In this document: positions 17,959 through 26,663 of the stretch, one piece after another
How the letters are laid out: each line of letters begins with the position of its first letter
Position numbering within the stretch: position 1 is the first letter of the stretch
Source: Sphingobacterium detergens
GTDB taxonomy: Bacteria > Bacteroidota > Bacteroidia > Sphingobacteriales > Sphingobacteriaceae
DNA length: 64,000 nucleotides
Direction: 5' to 3'
Assembly: GCF_003610355.1 (NCBI RefSeq)
Contig: NZ_RAPY01000002.1
Location: 682,001-746,000, forward strand
Position numbers and translations under genes: made by a program
The notes under the pieces: model-generated
Told to the model about the DNA's origin: nothing
Database searches by the model: none
Seen by the model: the letters and a program-made list of their open reading frames with translations, nothing else

Positions 17959-20214
17959 ATGCTAAACAAGAATATCAATTTGAAACATAAAACCTTTCTA
18001 CGGACAGTCTGTTGTTTTTCTTTTTTGTCTATCTTTTTGCTAAAAGGTTTTTCCCAATCCCAAAAGCCGAAAGACTTTGTGGACTATGTGAATCCATATA
18101 TGGGTAATATCAGTCATTTATTGGTGCCCACTTATCCGACTGTTCACCTGCCGAACAGCATCCTGCGGGTCTATCCCGAGAGAGGGGATTTTACCTCGGA
18201 TCGCCTCTATGGTCTTCCACTTATTGTTACGAGCCACCGTGGATCTTCAGCTTTTAATCTGAGCCCAATGCTACAGTTGCCCAAGGAGCTTAAACCTGTG
18301 CAGTTGTACAGTTATGATCAGGAAGAGATTAAGCCTTATCGCTATGCTGTTGTGTTAGACCAGGAGGATATTAAAGTAGATTATGCGCTGTCGCATCAGT
18401 CGGGTATGTACACGTTTACTTTTCCAGGCACAGCGACAAAATACCTGCAATTCAATTCGCGTGACGGGGAATTGAATTGGGATGGACAAGCCCTTTCAGG
18501 CAGTCAGGAAATTGGTAATGGCACACGTGTGTATATCTATGCCGTTCCTGAGATCAAGCCGAGTGTGGTGAGTAAACTCCAGGGAAAACAGCTGGAAAAA
18601 GGTACAGGTGCAAAAGGCAGAAATGCCTGTCTCATCTTGCAATTTGATAAGGCAGGGGCCGGTTTAAAGATGAAGTACGGTGTTTCCTTTATCGATGCCG
18701 CACAGGCTAAGGTTAATCTAAACCGGGAGATTGCTGATTTTGATCAAGAGAAATTAGCGGAAAATGGCCGTAAAATCTGGAATCAAGCACTTGGAAAGAT
18801 CGCTGTCGAAGGTGAGAGTGAATCGGATAAAAATGTCTTTTATACCTCTTTGTACCGCACTTATGAGCGTCCGGTTAATATTTCCGAAGGTGGTCGTTAT
18901 TTTAGCGCATTTGATGGCAAGGTGCATTCGGACGAAGGTAAACCATTTTTTACGGACGATTGGATCTGGGATTCGTACCGCGCGCATCATCCTTTACGCG
19001 TTTTGCTGGACCCAGCTGCGGAGTCGGATATTCTCAATTCTTTTGTGCGGATGTCGGAGCAGATGGACAAACCCTGGTTACCAACTTTTCCGGAAATCAC
19101 CGGGGATAGTAGAAGGATGAACTCCAACCACGGCGTAGCAACTTTGCTGGATGCCTATCGCAAGGGAATTCGTGGTTTTGATATACAGAAAGCGTATCTC
19201 GCAGCAAAAGGAGCGATCACGGAAAAAACCTTAGCGCCATGGTCGGATAAGCCGGCGGGAAAAATGGATGACTTTTTTAAAGAAAAGGGATATATCCCGG
19301 CTTTGCACCCAGGTGAAAAGGAGATTTATCCCGAGGTACATGGTTTCGAGAGACGTCAGCCGGTAGCGGTTACCCTCGGTACTTCTTATGACCTGTGGTG
19401 TCTCGCGCAACTGGCGAACGAATTGGGTATAAAAGCGGATTATGAGCTTTTTATGAAGCAGTCTTTCAATTACCGAAATCTGTTCAACGAACAGACTAAA
19501 TTTTTCCACCCCAAAGATGAAAAAGGTAATTTTATCATGCCTTTTGACTATGTTTTCGCCGGAGGACAGGGAGCCCGGGAGTATTATGGTGAAAATAACG
19601 CCTGGATCTACCGTTGGGATGTACAGCACAATATACCGGATTTGATTAAATTGATGGGTGGCAACCAGCTGTTTGTCCAGTATTTGGATGAAATGTTTCA
19701 ACAACCATTAGGACGTTCCAAATTTGATTTTTATGCGCAACTGCCAGATCATACAGGAAATGTTGGTCAGTTTTCGATGGCCAATGAGCCCGCCCTCCAT
19801 ATTCCGTACCTCTATAATTACGCTGGACAACCCTGGATGACACAAAAACGCATCCATAAACTGATCGGCGAGTGGTTTAGAAATGACCTGATGGGGGTAC
19901 CGGGAGATGAAGATGGCGGTGGTATGTCGGCCTTTGTGGTCTTTTCGCAGATGGGTTTTTATCCCGTTACACCGGGACTGGCATCCTATAGCATTGGGTC
20001 ACCATTTTTCCGGAAAACAACGCTAAGCCTGCCAAATGGAAAATCTTTTGTGATTATCGGAAAAAACGCTTCAGCAAAAAATAAGTATATCCAATCGGCT
20101 ACGCTGAATGGAAAACCATTGAATAGCACAGAGCTAAAGCATGCAGAAATCCTAAATGGCGGTACACTTGAGTTCATTTTGGGCGACAAAGCGAACAAAA
20201 ACTGGGCAAATTAA
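17959..20214 (+). CDS. GH92-family glycoside hydrolase (probable exo-alpha-mannosidase), divergent
   Basis: The 751-residue protein has a signal peptide ending near GFSQ. The two-domain GH92 layout is visible: VNPYMGN near the N-terminus, FFTDDWIWDSYRAHHPL, GENNAWIYRWDVQHN (acid region), the EPALHIPYLYNYAGQPW block, and GDEDGGGMSAFVVFSQMGFYPV. GH92 enzymes are calcium-dependent inverting alpha-mannosidases. The usual GNDD-type base motif reads GDED here, and the acid region reads GENNAW rather than EGNAW, so this belongs to a less studied subgroup and mannosidase activity is not certain. It is the last gene of the operon and ends before a bidirectional terminator. Confidence 0.88.
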   Translation: MLNKNINLKHKTFLRTVCCFSFLSIFLLKGFSQSQKPKDFVDYVNPYMGNISHLLVPTYPTVHLPNSILRVYPERGDFTSDRLYGLPLIVTSHRGSSAFNLSPMLQLPKELKPVQLYSYDQEEIKPYRYAVVLDQEDIKVDYALSHQSGMYTFTFPGTATKYLQFNSRDGELNWDGQALSGSQEIGNGTRVYIYAVPEIKPSVVSKLQGKQLEKGTGAKGRNACLILQFDKAGAGLKMKYGVSFIDAAQAKVNLNREIADFDQEKLAENGRKIWNQALGKIAVEGESESDKNVFYTSLYRTYERPVNISEGGRYFSAFDGKVHSDEGKPFFTDDWIWDSYRAHHPLRVLLDPAAESDILNSFVRMSEQMDKPWLPTFPEITGDSRRMNSNHGVATLLDAYRKGIRGFDIQKAYLAAKGAITEKTLAPWSDKPAGKMDDFFKEKGYIPALHPGEKEIYPEVHGFERRQPVAVTLGTSYDLWCLAQLANELGIKADYELFMKQSFNYRNLFNEQTKFFHPKDEKGNFIMPFDYVFAGGQGAREYYGENNAWIYRWDVQHNIPDLIKLMGGNQLFVQYLDEMFQQPLGRSKFDFYAQLPDHTGNVGQFSMANEPALHIPYLYNYAGQPWMTQKRIHKLIGEWFRNDLMGVPGDEDGGGMSAFVVFSQMGFYPVTPGLASYSIGSPFFRKTTLSLPNGKSFVIIGKNASAKNKYIQSATLNGKPLNSTELKHAEILNGGTLEFILGDKANKNWAN

Positions 20215-20293
20215 AATCGCTCTTTTTGTTTGTCGGTAGCTGATACGCTGCTGGTTTATGACTATTATATTACTGATAGAGCCGCTACTTAAT

Positions 20294-20329
20294 AAAAGGT
20301 CCTTTGGTCAATTGACCAAAGGACCTTTT
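20294..20329. terminator. Bidirectional terminator between GH92 and GH95
   Basis: A perfect 36-base palindrome centred at 20311/20312, with AAAA on the left side and TTTTT on the right. It serves the two convergent genes. Confidence 0.9.
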
Positions 20330-20381
20330 TCGTTAAACTATTTCCTTAGCTCATTTTTGTTGCATATAAAGCTTGCTCAAG

Positions 20382-22862
20382 CTAAAACATCTGGGATGTA
20401 ATTTGGATAGATTTTCCTTTGATTCCTTCCACTTGGATCTGCTTACCGGCATAACTGATACAGATCGGTCCATTTTTGCTTGGGATAAGTTCGGCATTTT
20501 CAAGTACACCATTGCTCCACTGGATATTGACACTGATATTGCCGCGTGCTTTCAATCCAGTGATACTGCCTTTATTTATATGTTTGCTTAAAGCGGGTAA
20601 CAATTCGATTAAATAATTGTTGTTTTTATCGCGTACCTGACTCTGTAGGAGCATTTCGGCGATGGCAGCTGTAGCACCAAAATTGCCGTCAATCTGAAAA
20701 GGTGGATGATTGTCAAATAAATTGGGTAGGGTCTTTTCACTGATAAGATTGTAAAGCAACTTGTAGGAATGTTCACCGTCATGCAGGCGGTTCCACATAT
20801 TGATTTTCCAGGCCAGGCTCCAGCCAGTGCCATGATCACCCCGGCTCAGCAAGGTCTTCTTTGCTGCTTCGGCTAGATCGGGTGTATTGGCAATGGAGAT
20901 CTGATTGCTCGGGTGTAGCCCAAAAAGATGTGAGGTATGTCTGTGATTCACTTCCGTTTCCTGATAATCTTCGATCCATTCCATAATCCGTCCCGTCTCT
21001 TTGCTGATCTGTGTAGGGATCAGTTTTTGTAGGGCTGCCTGGCATTCTTGCCTAAAGTCTGGATCGTTGTCGAGCAAGGTCGACGCTTCAATATAGTTTT
21101 GTAGCAGATCGCGGATAATCTGCGTATCCATCGTAGCACCATATGTAAAACTGGATACTTCACCTGAAGGTAAGATAAAACTGTTTTCGGGAGAATGGGA
21201 AGGATTGGTTGTCCAGTATCCTGCAAACGGTTTATCAGAAGGAATCTGTATCATGAAATCCAATATAAAGCGGGCGGCACCTTTCATAATGGGATAAGCC
21301 TGTTCTTTCAGAAACTGACGGTCGCCGGTATAGCTATAGTGCTCCCAGGGATGTTGCGCTAGCCATGCCGAGCCCATAGGCCAAATCCCCTGTACACCAT
21401 CCGCCGGAGCGGTATAGCCCCAGGCATCAGTAAGGTGGTGCACTACCCAGCCCCGGGCACCATAAATGGTACGTGCTGTGCGTTCACCAAAGGGAATCAG
21501 GGCCGAAGTGAGATCAAAGAGGGGCTGATGCAATTCGGACAGATTGGTTAGTTCCGCAGGCCAATAATTCATCTGCAAATTGATGTTGGTATGAAAATCG
21601 GCATTCCAGGGCGGGTCCATCTGCCAGGCCCATAGACCTTGCAGGTTTGCCGGCATATGCCCTGGGCGCGAGCTGCTGATCAACAGGTAGCGGCCAAACT
21701 GGAAAAACTTGCTGATCAGTGCGCTTGGAATCTGTTGTTGTCCACGTGTGAGCTTAATCAGTGAATCCGTGGGAACCTGCTTCCATTTTTGCTGCTCCGC
21801 ATCGGCGAGATCCAACTGTACACGTTTGAAAAAATGCTGGTAATCCGCAATATGCGCTTGCTTTAACTGTTGATAATCCGATTTTGCCAATGTGCGCATT
21901 GTCTCACGACAACTTACCAGCGGATCTATGCCAGTTTTTTTTGCAGGGTAACTGATCTGTTTTAAACCCGGATAATCTGTTGCTGCAGTGATTAGTAGCG
22001 TGATCTCATCGGCACCTGTAATTGTTATCCGGCCAGCCGTGTTGGTCAGCCTGCCGCCTTTAAGAAAAACTTTTGCAATAGCAGAAAATTTGGTACCCTT
22101 CTCGCCTTCGCTGCCTGACTGTCCGATCTGGCCTTGAAGCAGCAATTGGCTGGGATCTTTTGGATCTGTAAGACAAGCGAAATCCTGGGCACGCTTCCAG
22201 CTGAAGTTCAGGTCCAGTGCCTGCTTTTTGTTGGCACTATACTGAATGACCATGGCATTGGCCGGTGCCGAAATAAAGGATTCACGCGTGTATTTTATGC
22301 CCTTATATTGGTAACTACTCTGCTGTATGGCGGTCTCCAGGTCCAAGGAACGTTGATATTGTTCAACCTGGAGATGCGGCATATCGAGCCACAATTCACC
22401 CAGCGATTGATAGGGCTTAATCCTTTTTGGAATGCCCATCAGCGTGCTATCAGCCAGTTCGACGGCTTCCTTGTTTTTTCCTTCAAAGAGCAATTGTTGG
22501 ATACGTGGAAGGTAGGTTTTTCCTTTTGGGTTATTGGGATCCTGTGGCGCACCGGCCCATAATGTGCTTTCGTTAAATTGGATACGCTCATCGGCAACTC
22601 CCCCAAAGACCATGGCGCCAAGCTGTCCGTTACCCAGGGGCAAGGCTTCCTCCCAGACCTTCGCCGGAAGCGTATACACAAGGCTTAGTGGAGCAACAGA
22701 AAGTTTTTCCAGGGGTTTAATCTGCGCTCGGTCGGTCCAGAATTGATCTATCTTTTGTTGCCGTTGGCTAGCAGCTGTGGCATTGTTTTTCTGTTGTTGT
22801 GCCTGACTTTGGGTAAAGCATAGGAGTGCCAGGAGTGTACTGTTTATAAATTTTTTATTCAT
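20382..22862 (-). CDS. GH95 alpha-L-fucosidase (or alpha-L-galactosidase)
   Basis: The 826-residue protein has a signal peptide ending near SQAQ. The N-terminal beta-sandwich contains WEEALPLGNGQLGAMVFGG and ERIQFNESTLWAG. The (alpha/alpha)6 barrel contains PPWNADFHTNINLQMNYWPAE (the two asparagines used in GH95 catalysis), NPSHSPENSF (probable acid glutamate) and FQIDGNFGATAAIAEML. GH95 enzymes are inverting alpha-1,2-L-fucosidases, and some act on L-galactose. The start lies 3 bases after the stop of the GH71/99-like gene, so translation is coupled. It probably removes terminal fucose from the glycan handled by the neighbouring SusC/SusD operon. Confidence 0.93.
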   Translation of the reverse strand: MNKKFINSTLLALLCFTQSQAQQQKNNATAASQRQQKIDQFWTDRAQIKPLEKLSVAPLSLVYTLPAKVWEEALPLGNGQLGAMVFGGVADERIQFNESTLWAGAPQDPNNPKGKTYLPRIQQLLFEGKNKEAVELADSTLMGIPKRIKPYQSLGELWLDMPHLQVEQYQRSLDLETAIQQSSYQYKGIKYTRESFISAPANAMVIQYSANKKQALDLNFSWKRAQDFACLTDPKDPSQLLLQGQIGQSGSEGEKGTKFSAIAKVFLKGGRLTNTAGRITITGADEITLLITAATDYPGLKQISYPAKKTGIDPLVSCRETMRTLAKSDYQQLKQAHIADYQHFFKRVQLDLADAEQQKWKQVPTDSLIKLTRGQQQIPSALISKFFQFGRYLLISSSRPGHMPANLQGLWAWQMDPPWNADFHTNINLQMNYWPAELTNLSELHQPLFDLTSALIPFGERTARTIYGARGWVVHHLTDAWGYTAPADGVQGIWPMGSAWLAQHPWEHYSYTGDRQFLKEQAYPIMKGAARFILDFMIQIPSDKPFAGYWTTNPSHSPENSFILPSGEVSSFTYGATMDTQIIRDLLQNYIEASTLLDNDPDFRQECQAALQKLIPTQISKETGRIMEWIEDYQETEVNHRHTSHLFGLHPSNQISIANTPDLAEAAKKTLLSRGDHGTGWSLAWKINMWNRLHDGEHSYKLLYNLISEKTLPNLFDNHPPFQIDGNFGATAAIAEMLLQSQVRDKNNNYLIELLPALSKHINKGSITGLKARGNISVNIQWSNGVLENAELIPSKNGPICISYAGKQIQVEGIKGKSIQITSQMF

Positions 22863-22865
22863 CTT

Positions 22866-24107
22866 TTAGTTTCTTTTTGGTTGCGTAACGGGGGCTGCGG
22901 TTTTAGTCTTCAGGTATTTGCCAGCTTGTCCCGTTAACCAAAGATAATGATCATTAGGTAAATTATCTTCAATTCCGACAAATGAGCCTTCTCCATTGAG
23001 TGGAACATCTTTTTGATGCAGGGTTTTGAATATGGCTGTACCTTCATCGACCTCGTCAAACATGGCAATATAGAGCATTTCGGCACCAATAGAAAGATTG
23101 TGCTGTAGCTGTTCCCAATAAAAGTTGCCCGAGTCACGTGGTACAAAGGCGCGAGAACTTCCGGTCATATTGGTCCAGGAAAAACCCGGAAAGCAGAGCG
23201 GAACATAGTCTACCTTGTTTTTTTTGCACCAGTCCATGTCGGCTTGAATCAAAGGTTTGAACTGGTCAAATCCGGCTTGATTATAACGGCCGACAAACCA
23301 GGGCATAATGATGTCGGACTTTTTGATCAAATTGTGTAAGAAGGGATCAGATTCGGTGTCCTGGCGAAGTTCGCGCCAGTAGGTTGGAACACCCAATAGC
23401 ACACTGTAGCCATTTTGTTTGAGGTAATTGACAATGCGTTCGGCTGTTTTGAGGTTATACTTGCGGCCGTCGTTGAAACCTACGCCCCAGACGGCAATCA
23501 GTGGTTTGCCCTTATGGAACAGGTAGGTATGCGCTTTATTGCGCCGTTTTAATTCCAATTTCTTCTCCAGTGCAGCCACATCATCCATTAAAATCTTTTC
23601 ATCACCATCTTTGATACCACTGAGATCATACATGATACAGACTGCGCGGTCCGCTTCATTGGCCGACTGAATGGCAGATTGCAGCACCTTGTTGAAATGA
23701 TTTAACCCACTTGGATTGGCGATTTCGCCAACAAAACGTTGCATAAAAACCCCGTCAATACCATACTGCTTCATCCATTTAAAATGAAGATTGACGGACG
23801 AATAATCATGGGCGCTGTACAATTTCGCGGGTTTGCCCGCCTTGGTCATAAAGGGACTGTCGTAGGTCTTTTGGTAGGCACTGACATCAGGCCAAAAGTC
23901 GATATTCGTTGATCCGGGTTGAAAACCATTTTTACCCCGATAATGGTACCACCCGCGATCGGCGCCGTCTTGTGGACTATTAAACCAGCCTTGGTAACCG
24001 GCCATGACGAGACCCTTGTAGGAATCGTATTGCTTTTGGGCCAATAACATGTTTGCTGGCAGCAATAGCATGCTGAGCACATAAAGTTTGAGCGTTTTAA
24101 CTAGCAT
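22866..24107 (-). CDS. GH71/GH99-like glycoside hydrolase
   Basis: The protein has 413 residues and a signal peptide ending near LLAQ. It should form a TIM barrel: VMAGYQGWFNSPQDGADRGW, WMKQYGIDGVFMQRFVGE, IIMPWFVGRYN and CFPGFSWTNM. Near the C-terminus MFDEVDEGTAIF lines up with the FNEWHEGTQ motif of GH99 endo-alpha-mannosidases, keeping both glutamates (E352 and E355). GH99 uses these two residues for neighbouring-group catalysis. This supports cleavage of alpha-mannosides, fitting the nearby GH92, but the protein belongs to an uncharacterised relative group. It is the first gene of a two-gene operon with GH95. Confidence 0.82.
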   Translation of the reverse strand: MLVKTLKLYVLSMLLLPANMLLAQKQYDSYKGLVMAGYQGWFNSPQDGADRGWYHYRGKNGFQPGSTNIDFWPDVSAYQKTYDSPFMTKAGKPAKLYSAHDYSSVNLHFKWMKQYGIDGVFMQRFVGEIANPSGLNHFNKVLQSAIQSANEADRAVCIMYDLSGIKDGDEKILMDDVAALEKKLELKRRNKAHTYLFHKGKPLIAVWGVGFNDGRKYNLKTAERIVNYLKQNGYSVLLGVPTYWRELRQDTESDPFLHNLIKKSDIIMPWFVGRYNQAGFDQFKPLIQADMDWCKKNKVDYVPLCFPGFSWTNMTGSSRAFVPRDSGNFYWEQLQHNLSIGAEMLYIAMFDEVDEGTAIFKTLHQKDVPLNGEGSFVGIEDNLPNDHYLWLTGQAGKYLKTKTAAPVTQPKRN

Positions 24108-24480
24108 AAAGATTTATATTGTTTGTAACTCCCAATATCAACGGATACCATTAATAGTCCATTAACAAAAGCATTAATATACATAGAAGAACCAAAAGAA
24201 GGATGAAAATAAATTATAAAACTCCTTTCTTGACAACAAAACTCAGGTTACTGATCGCGCGATAAGCGAGATTTAGGAAGGTTTGTTGAAACTATAACGC
24301 GCTCTTAAAAAACGGATAAGCATCTTATGCTTATCCGTTTTTTATTTTCGAAATAATAGGTGATTTTTATTAATTATTTATGGAAATGACAGAAATTATC
24401 ATCTTATATTAGAAGTTGTTCGGAATAGTGTATCTTTAATTACCTATTTCTGGAAATATAAACCGAATTAATCGTGCAGA
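24108..24480. other. Gene-free stretch with an orphan terminator
   Basis: It separates the divergent GH71/99-like and esterase-like genes. It contains a strong hairpin terminator (24307-24343), complementary GCGCG/CGCGC tracts at about 24257-24301, and a 20-codon open frame (24203-24265) preceded by AGAAGG. I found no convincing promoter match for either flanking gene. A small RNA or peptide gene is possible (see findings). Confidence 0.5.
24307..24343. terminator. Orphan rho-independent terminator
   Basis: A 17-bp perfect stem with A6 at one end and T6 at the other encloses a CTT loop. Both flanking genes are transcribed away from it, so it must end some other transcript or be left over from a rearrangement. 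Confidence 0.85.
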
Positions 24481-25758
24481 ATGAAGCGTATACTTCTCGT
24501 AATAACGGCTCTTATTGCCATTATTTTAATTTTTAATAAACTTATTTATAATGATCGGCTTCCACCGAATTATCAGGCCCTGCGGGTAGATGTAAATCGT
24601 AATAAAGCGGTAGTCAATAGTATTTCCATGATGGATAGTAACTTTTCCGATCTCCGTGTATTCGATCGTATTTTAAAGGATAATAGAATACTGATGTTGG
24701 GGGAAATGATGCACGATGATGGGGAAACTTTTCGAGCCAAATCGAGGTTGATCCGCTATCTCCACGAAAAATTAGATTATAACATTGTACTCTATGAAGC
24801 CGGACAGTATGATATGTGGCTCATGAATAAGGAAATGGAAAATCCAACTATGCAGCTTCCTAAAAAATCGTTGGCTGGTCTGGGATTATTTGATTTCTGG
24901 TGGCGGAACAACGAAACGGATCCACTGATAAACTACTATCAAAAGTCTAAACTATCAGGCAAGCCAATTACTCTCGGTGGATTTGATATTCAGTTTTCCG
25001 GTCGTTTACTTGCTGATAAACGAGCAAAGTTGCTCGAGGATTTTTGCCTTAAAAATAAGATCGATCTAAAAGATTATCCCTTATTAAAAAAAGAACTTAA
25101 CAATCTGGAGTATCTGACCCTAGCCAGGTATGCGGATAGAAAGCTTGATTCTACAGCTAAAAAACAGTTCTTAAATGAAATAGGGAAATTGAGATATGCT
25201 TTTCAGGTCTCTGGCGGAGACGAGGAACAGCGGGTTTATAACCGATACCTCGCGGATATAAAATCTAATTATGAAAAATCTTGGTCGTATGCGCCAGGAT
25301 CCATGGCGAGTATGCAGCTACGGGATTCCTTAATGGCTCAAAATCTCCAATACCAAATAGATTCTTTATATGCCGGAAAAAAAATCATTATATGGTGTGC
25401 CAATATCCATACATTTTCGGCAGCTTATAACAAAGAATACCTTCCTTTGGGCACCTATATTAAAAAGAAGTATGGCCATCAGGCTTATATGCTTGACTTT
25501 AGTTCTTACGGACGGAAAAATGATGCAGGTCAAATAGTGGGGAAACCCGGTAAATTGGCCATTGAAAATTTATTCCATCAAACAGGGGTACCTTATTTCT
25601 TTTTGGATCTACGGGGACTACCTGATACCACTCAGCTCAGGAGGCCGTTTGTTTCAGTCATCAATCAAGGCATTGAGGAGGAAAGAAAATGGACAGACTA
25701 TATTGATGGCATTTTTTATATTGATCTAAATAAAAGACCAACTTATCTCGAACGTTAA
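24481..25758 (+). CDS. Erythromycin-esterase-superfamily protein, N-terminally membrane anchored
   Basis: The 425-residue protein has one hydrophobic helix at residues 4-23, which suggests anchoring with the catalytic domain outside the membrane. The Ere fold shows in MLGEMMHDDGETFRAKSRLI (E75 and H78, matching the catalytic GEATHG-type motif), VLYEAG (E106) and IIWCANIHTFSAAYN (histidine near 311). Known members hydrolyse macrolide lactones, but many in Bacteroidota have unknown substrates, so resistance is not established. The stop codon overlaps the ABC ATPase start in TAATG, showing tight translational coupling and a joint function with an exporter. Confidence 0.82.
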   Translation: MKRILLVITALIAIILIFNKLIYNDRLPPNYQALRVDVNRNKAVVNSISMMDSNFSDLRVFDRILKDNRILMLGEMMHDDGETFRAKSRLIRYLHEKLDYNIVLYEAGQYDMWLMNKEMENPTMQLPKKSLAGLGLFDFWWRNNETDPLINYYQKSKLSGKPITLGGFDIQFSGRLLADKRAKLLEDFCLKNKIDLKDYPLLKKELNNLEYLTLARYADRKLDSTAKKQFLNEIGKLRYAFQVSGGDEEQRVYNRYLADIKSNYEKSWSYAPGSMASMQLRDSLMAQNLQYQIDSLYAGKKIIIWCANIHTFSAAYNKEYLPLGTYIKKKYGHQAYMLDFSSYGRKNDAGQIVGKPGKLAIENLFHQTGVPYFFLDLRGLPDTTQLRRPFVSVINQGIEEERKWTDYIDGIFYIDLNKRPTYLER

Positions 25759-26663
25759 TGGAAAGTATCCGAACACAACAGCTCAACTTTAAAATAGGCT
25801 CAAAAACCATTTTAAATAACATTGACCTCCATGTCCCAGACAAAAGTATCTACGGTTACCTTGGACGGAATGGTGCTGGAAAGTCTACTACTATCAAACT
25901 CCTTCTGGGGCTTCTACGGGACGAGGCTGATGCTATTTTTATCCAGGGACAAAGTTTAAAAGATTATCGTAGCGACATTTATGCAAATGTGGGCAATCTC
26001 ATTGAAGCACCCTGTTATTACACCAAACTAACCGTTTTTGAGAATTTAAAATATTTGGATATCATCCACAAAAAGGGAGATAAGCGAATCGATGCGGTGC
26101 TCGAAATGGTAGATCTTGGAAGGGAGAAAAAGAAAAAAGCCAGTACCTTATCGATGGGGATGAAGCAGCGGCTCGGAATTGCCATGGCTATATTTCATGA
26201 TCCACAACTATTGATCCTGGATGAACCACTCAACGGGCTCGATCCACAGGGAATTGTTGAGATGAGGAATCTGTTTCGCTTGCTCAATGAACAGGGAAAG
26301 ACCATATTTCTGTCGAGTCACATTCTAAGCGAGCTCGAAAAGATAGCTACACATATAGGTATTATTGAGGGGGGAAAAATGATATTTCAAGGAACCAAAA
26401 ATGAGTTGTTACGTGAGGTGGAAAGGGAGGCTCTATTGCGGACTTCTGATGCTACACGTGCGGCCACGGTTTTAAATAATGCCAAATTTTCGGTGTTAAG
26501 AACCGATGGACAGACGGTGGTGGTGAAAATAGCAGATGACAATCAATTTGATCAATTGATTAAATGTTTGGTGCAACAAAACATAGAAATCTATGGGCTA
26601 GAATCCCATAGTGCAGATCTTGAACAGATTTTTATAAACTTAATTTCCCGCTCGAATGACTAA
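25758..26663 (+). CDS. ABC transporter ATP-binding protein
   Basis: The 301-residue protein has a Walker A (GRNGAGKSTTIK), a signature (LSMGMKQRLGIAMAI), a Walker B (LLILDEPLNGLDPQG) and an H-loop (LSSHIL). A C-terminal extension of about 90 residues is typical of the BcrA/CcmA-like exporters linked to bacitracin or lantibiotic self-protection. It overlaps the esterase-like gene by 1 base and the permease gene by 8 bases. It energises the membrane protein encoded next. The substrate is unknown. Confidence 0.93.
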   Translation: MESIRTQQLNFKIGSKTILNNIDLHVPDKSIYGYLGRNGAGKSTTIKLLLGLLRDEADAIFIQGQSLKDYRSDIYANVGNLIEAPCYYTKLTVFENLKYLDIIHKKGDKRIDAVLEMVDLGREKKKKASTLSMGMKQRLGIAMAIFHDPQLLILDEPLNGLDPQGIVEMRNLFRLLNEQGKTIFLSSHILSELEKIATHIGIIEGGKMIFQGTKNELLREVEREALLRTSDATRAATVLNNAKFSVLRTDGQTVVVKIADDNQFDQLIKCLVQQNIEIYGLESHSADLEQIFINLISRSND

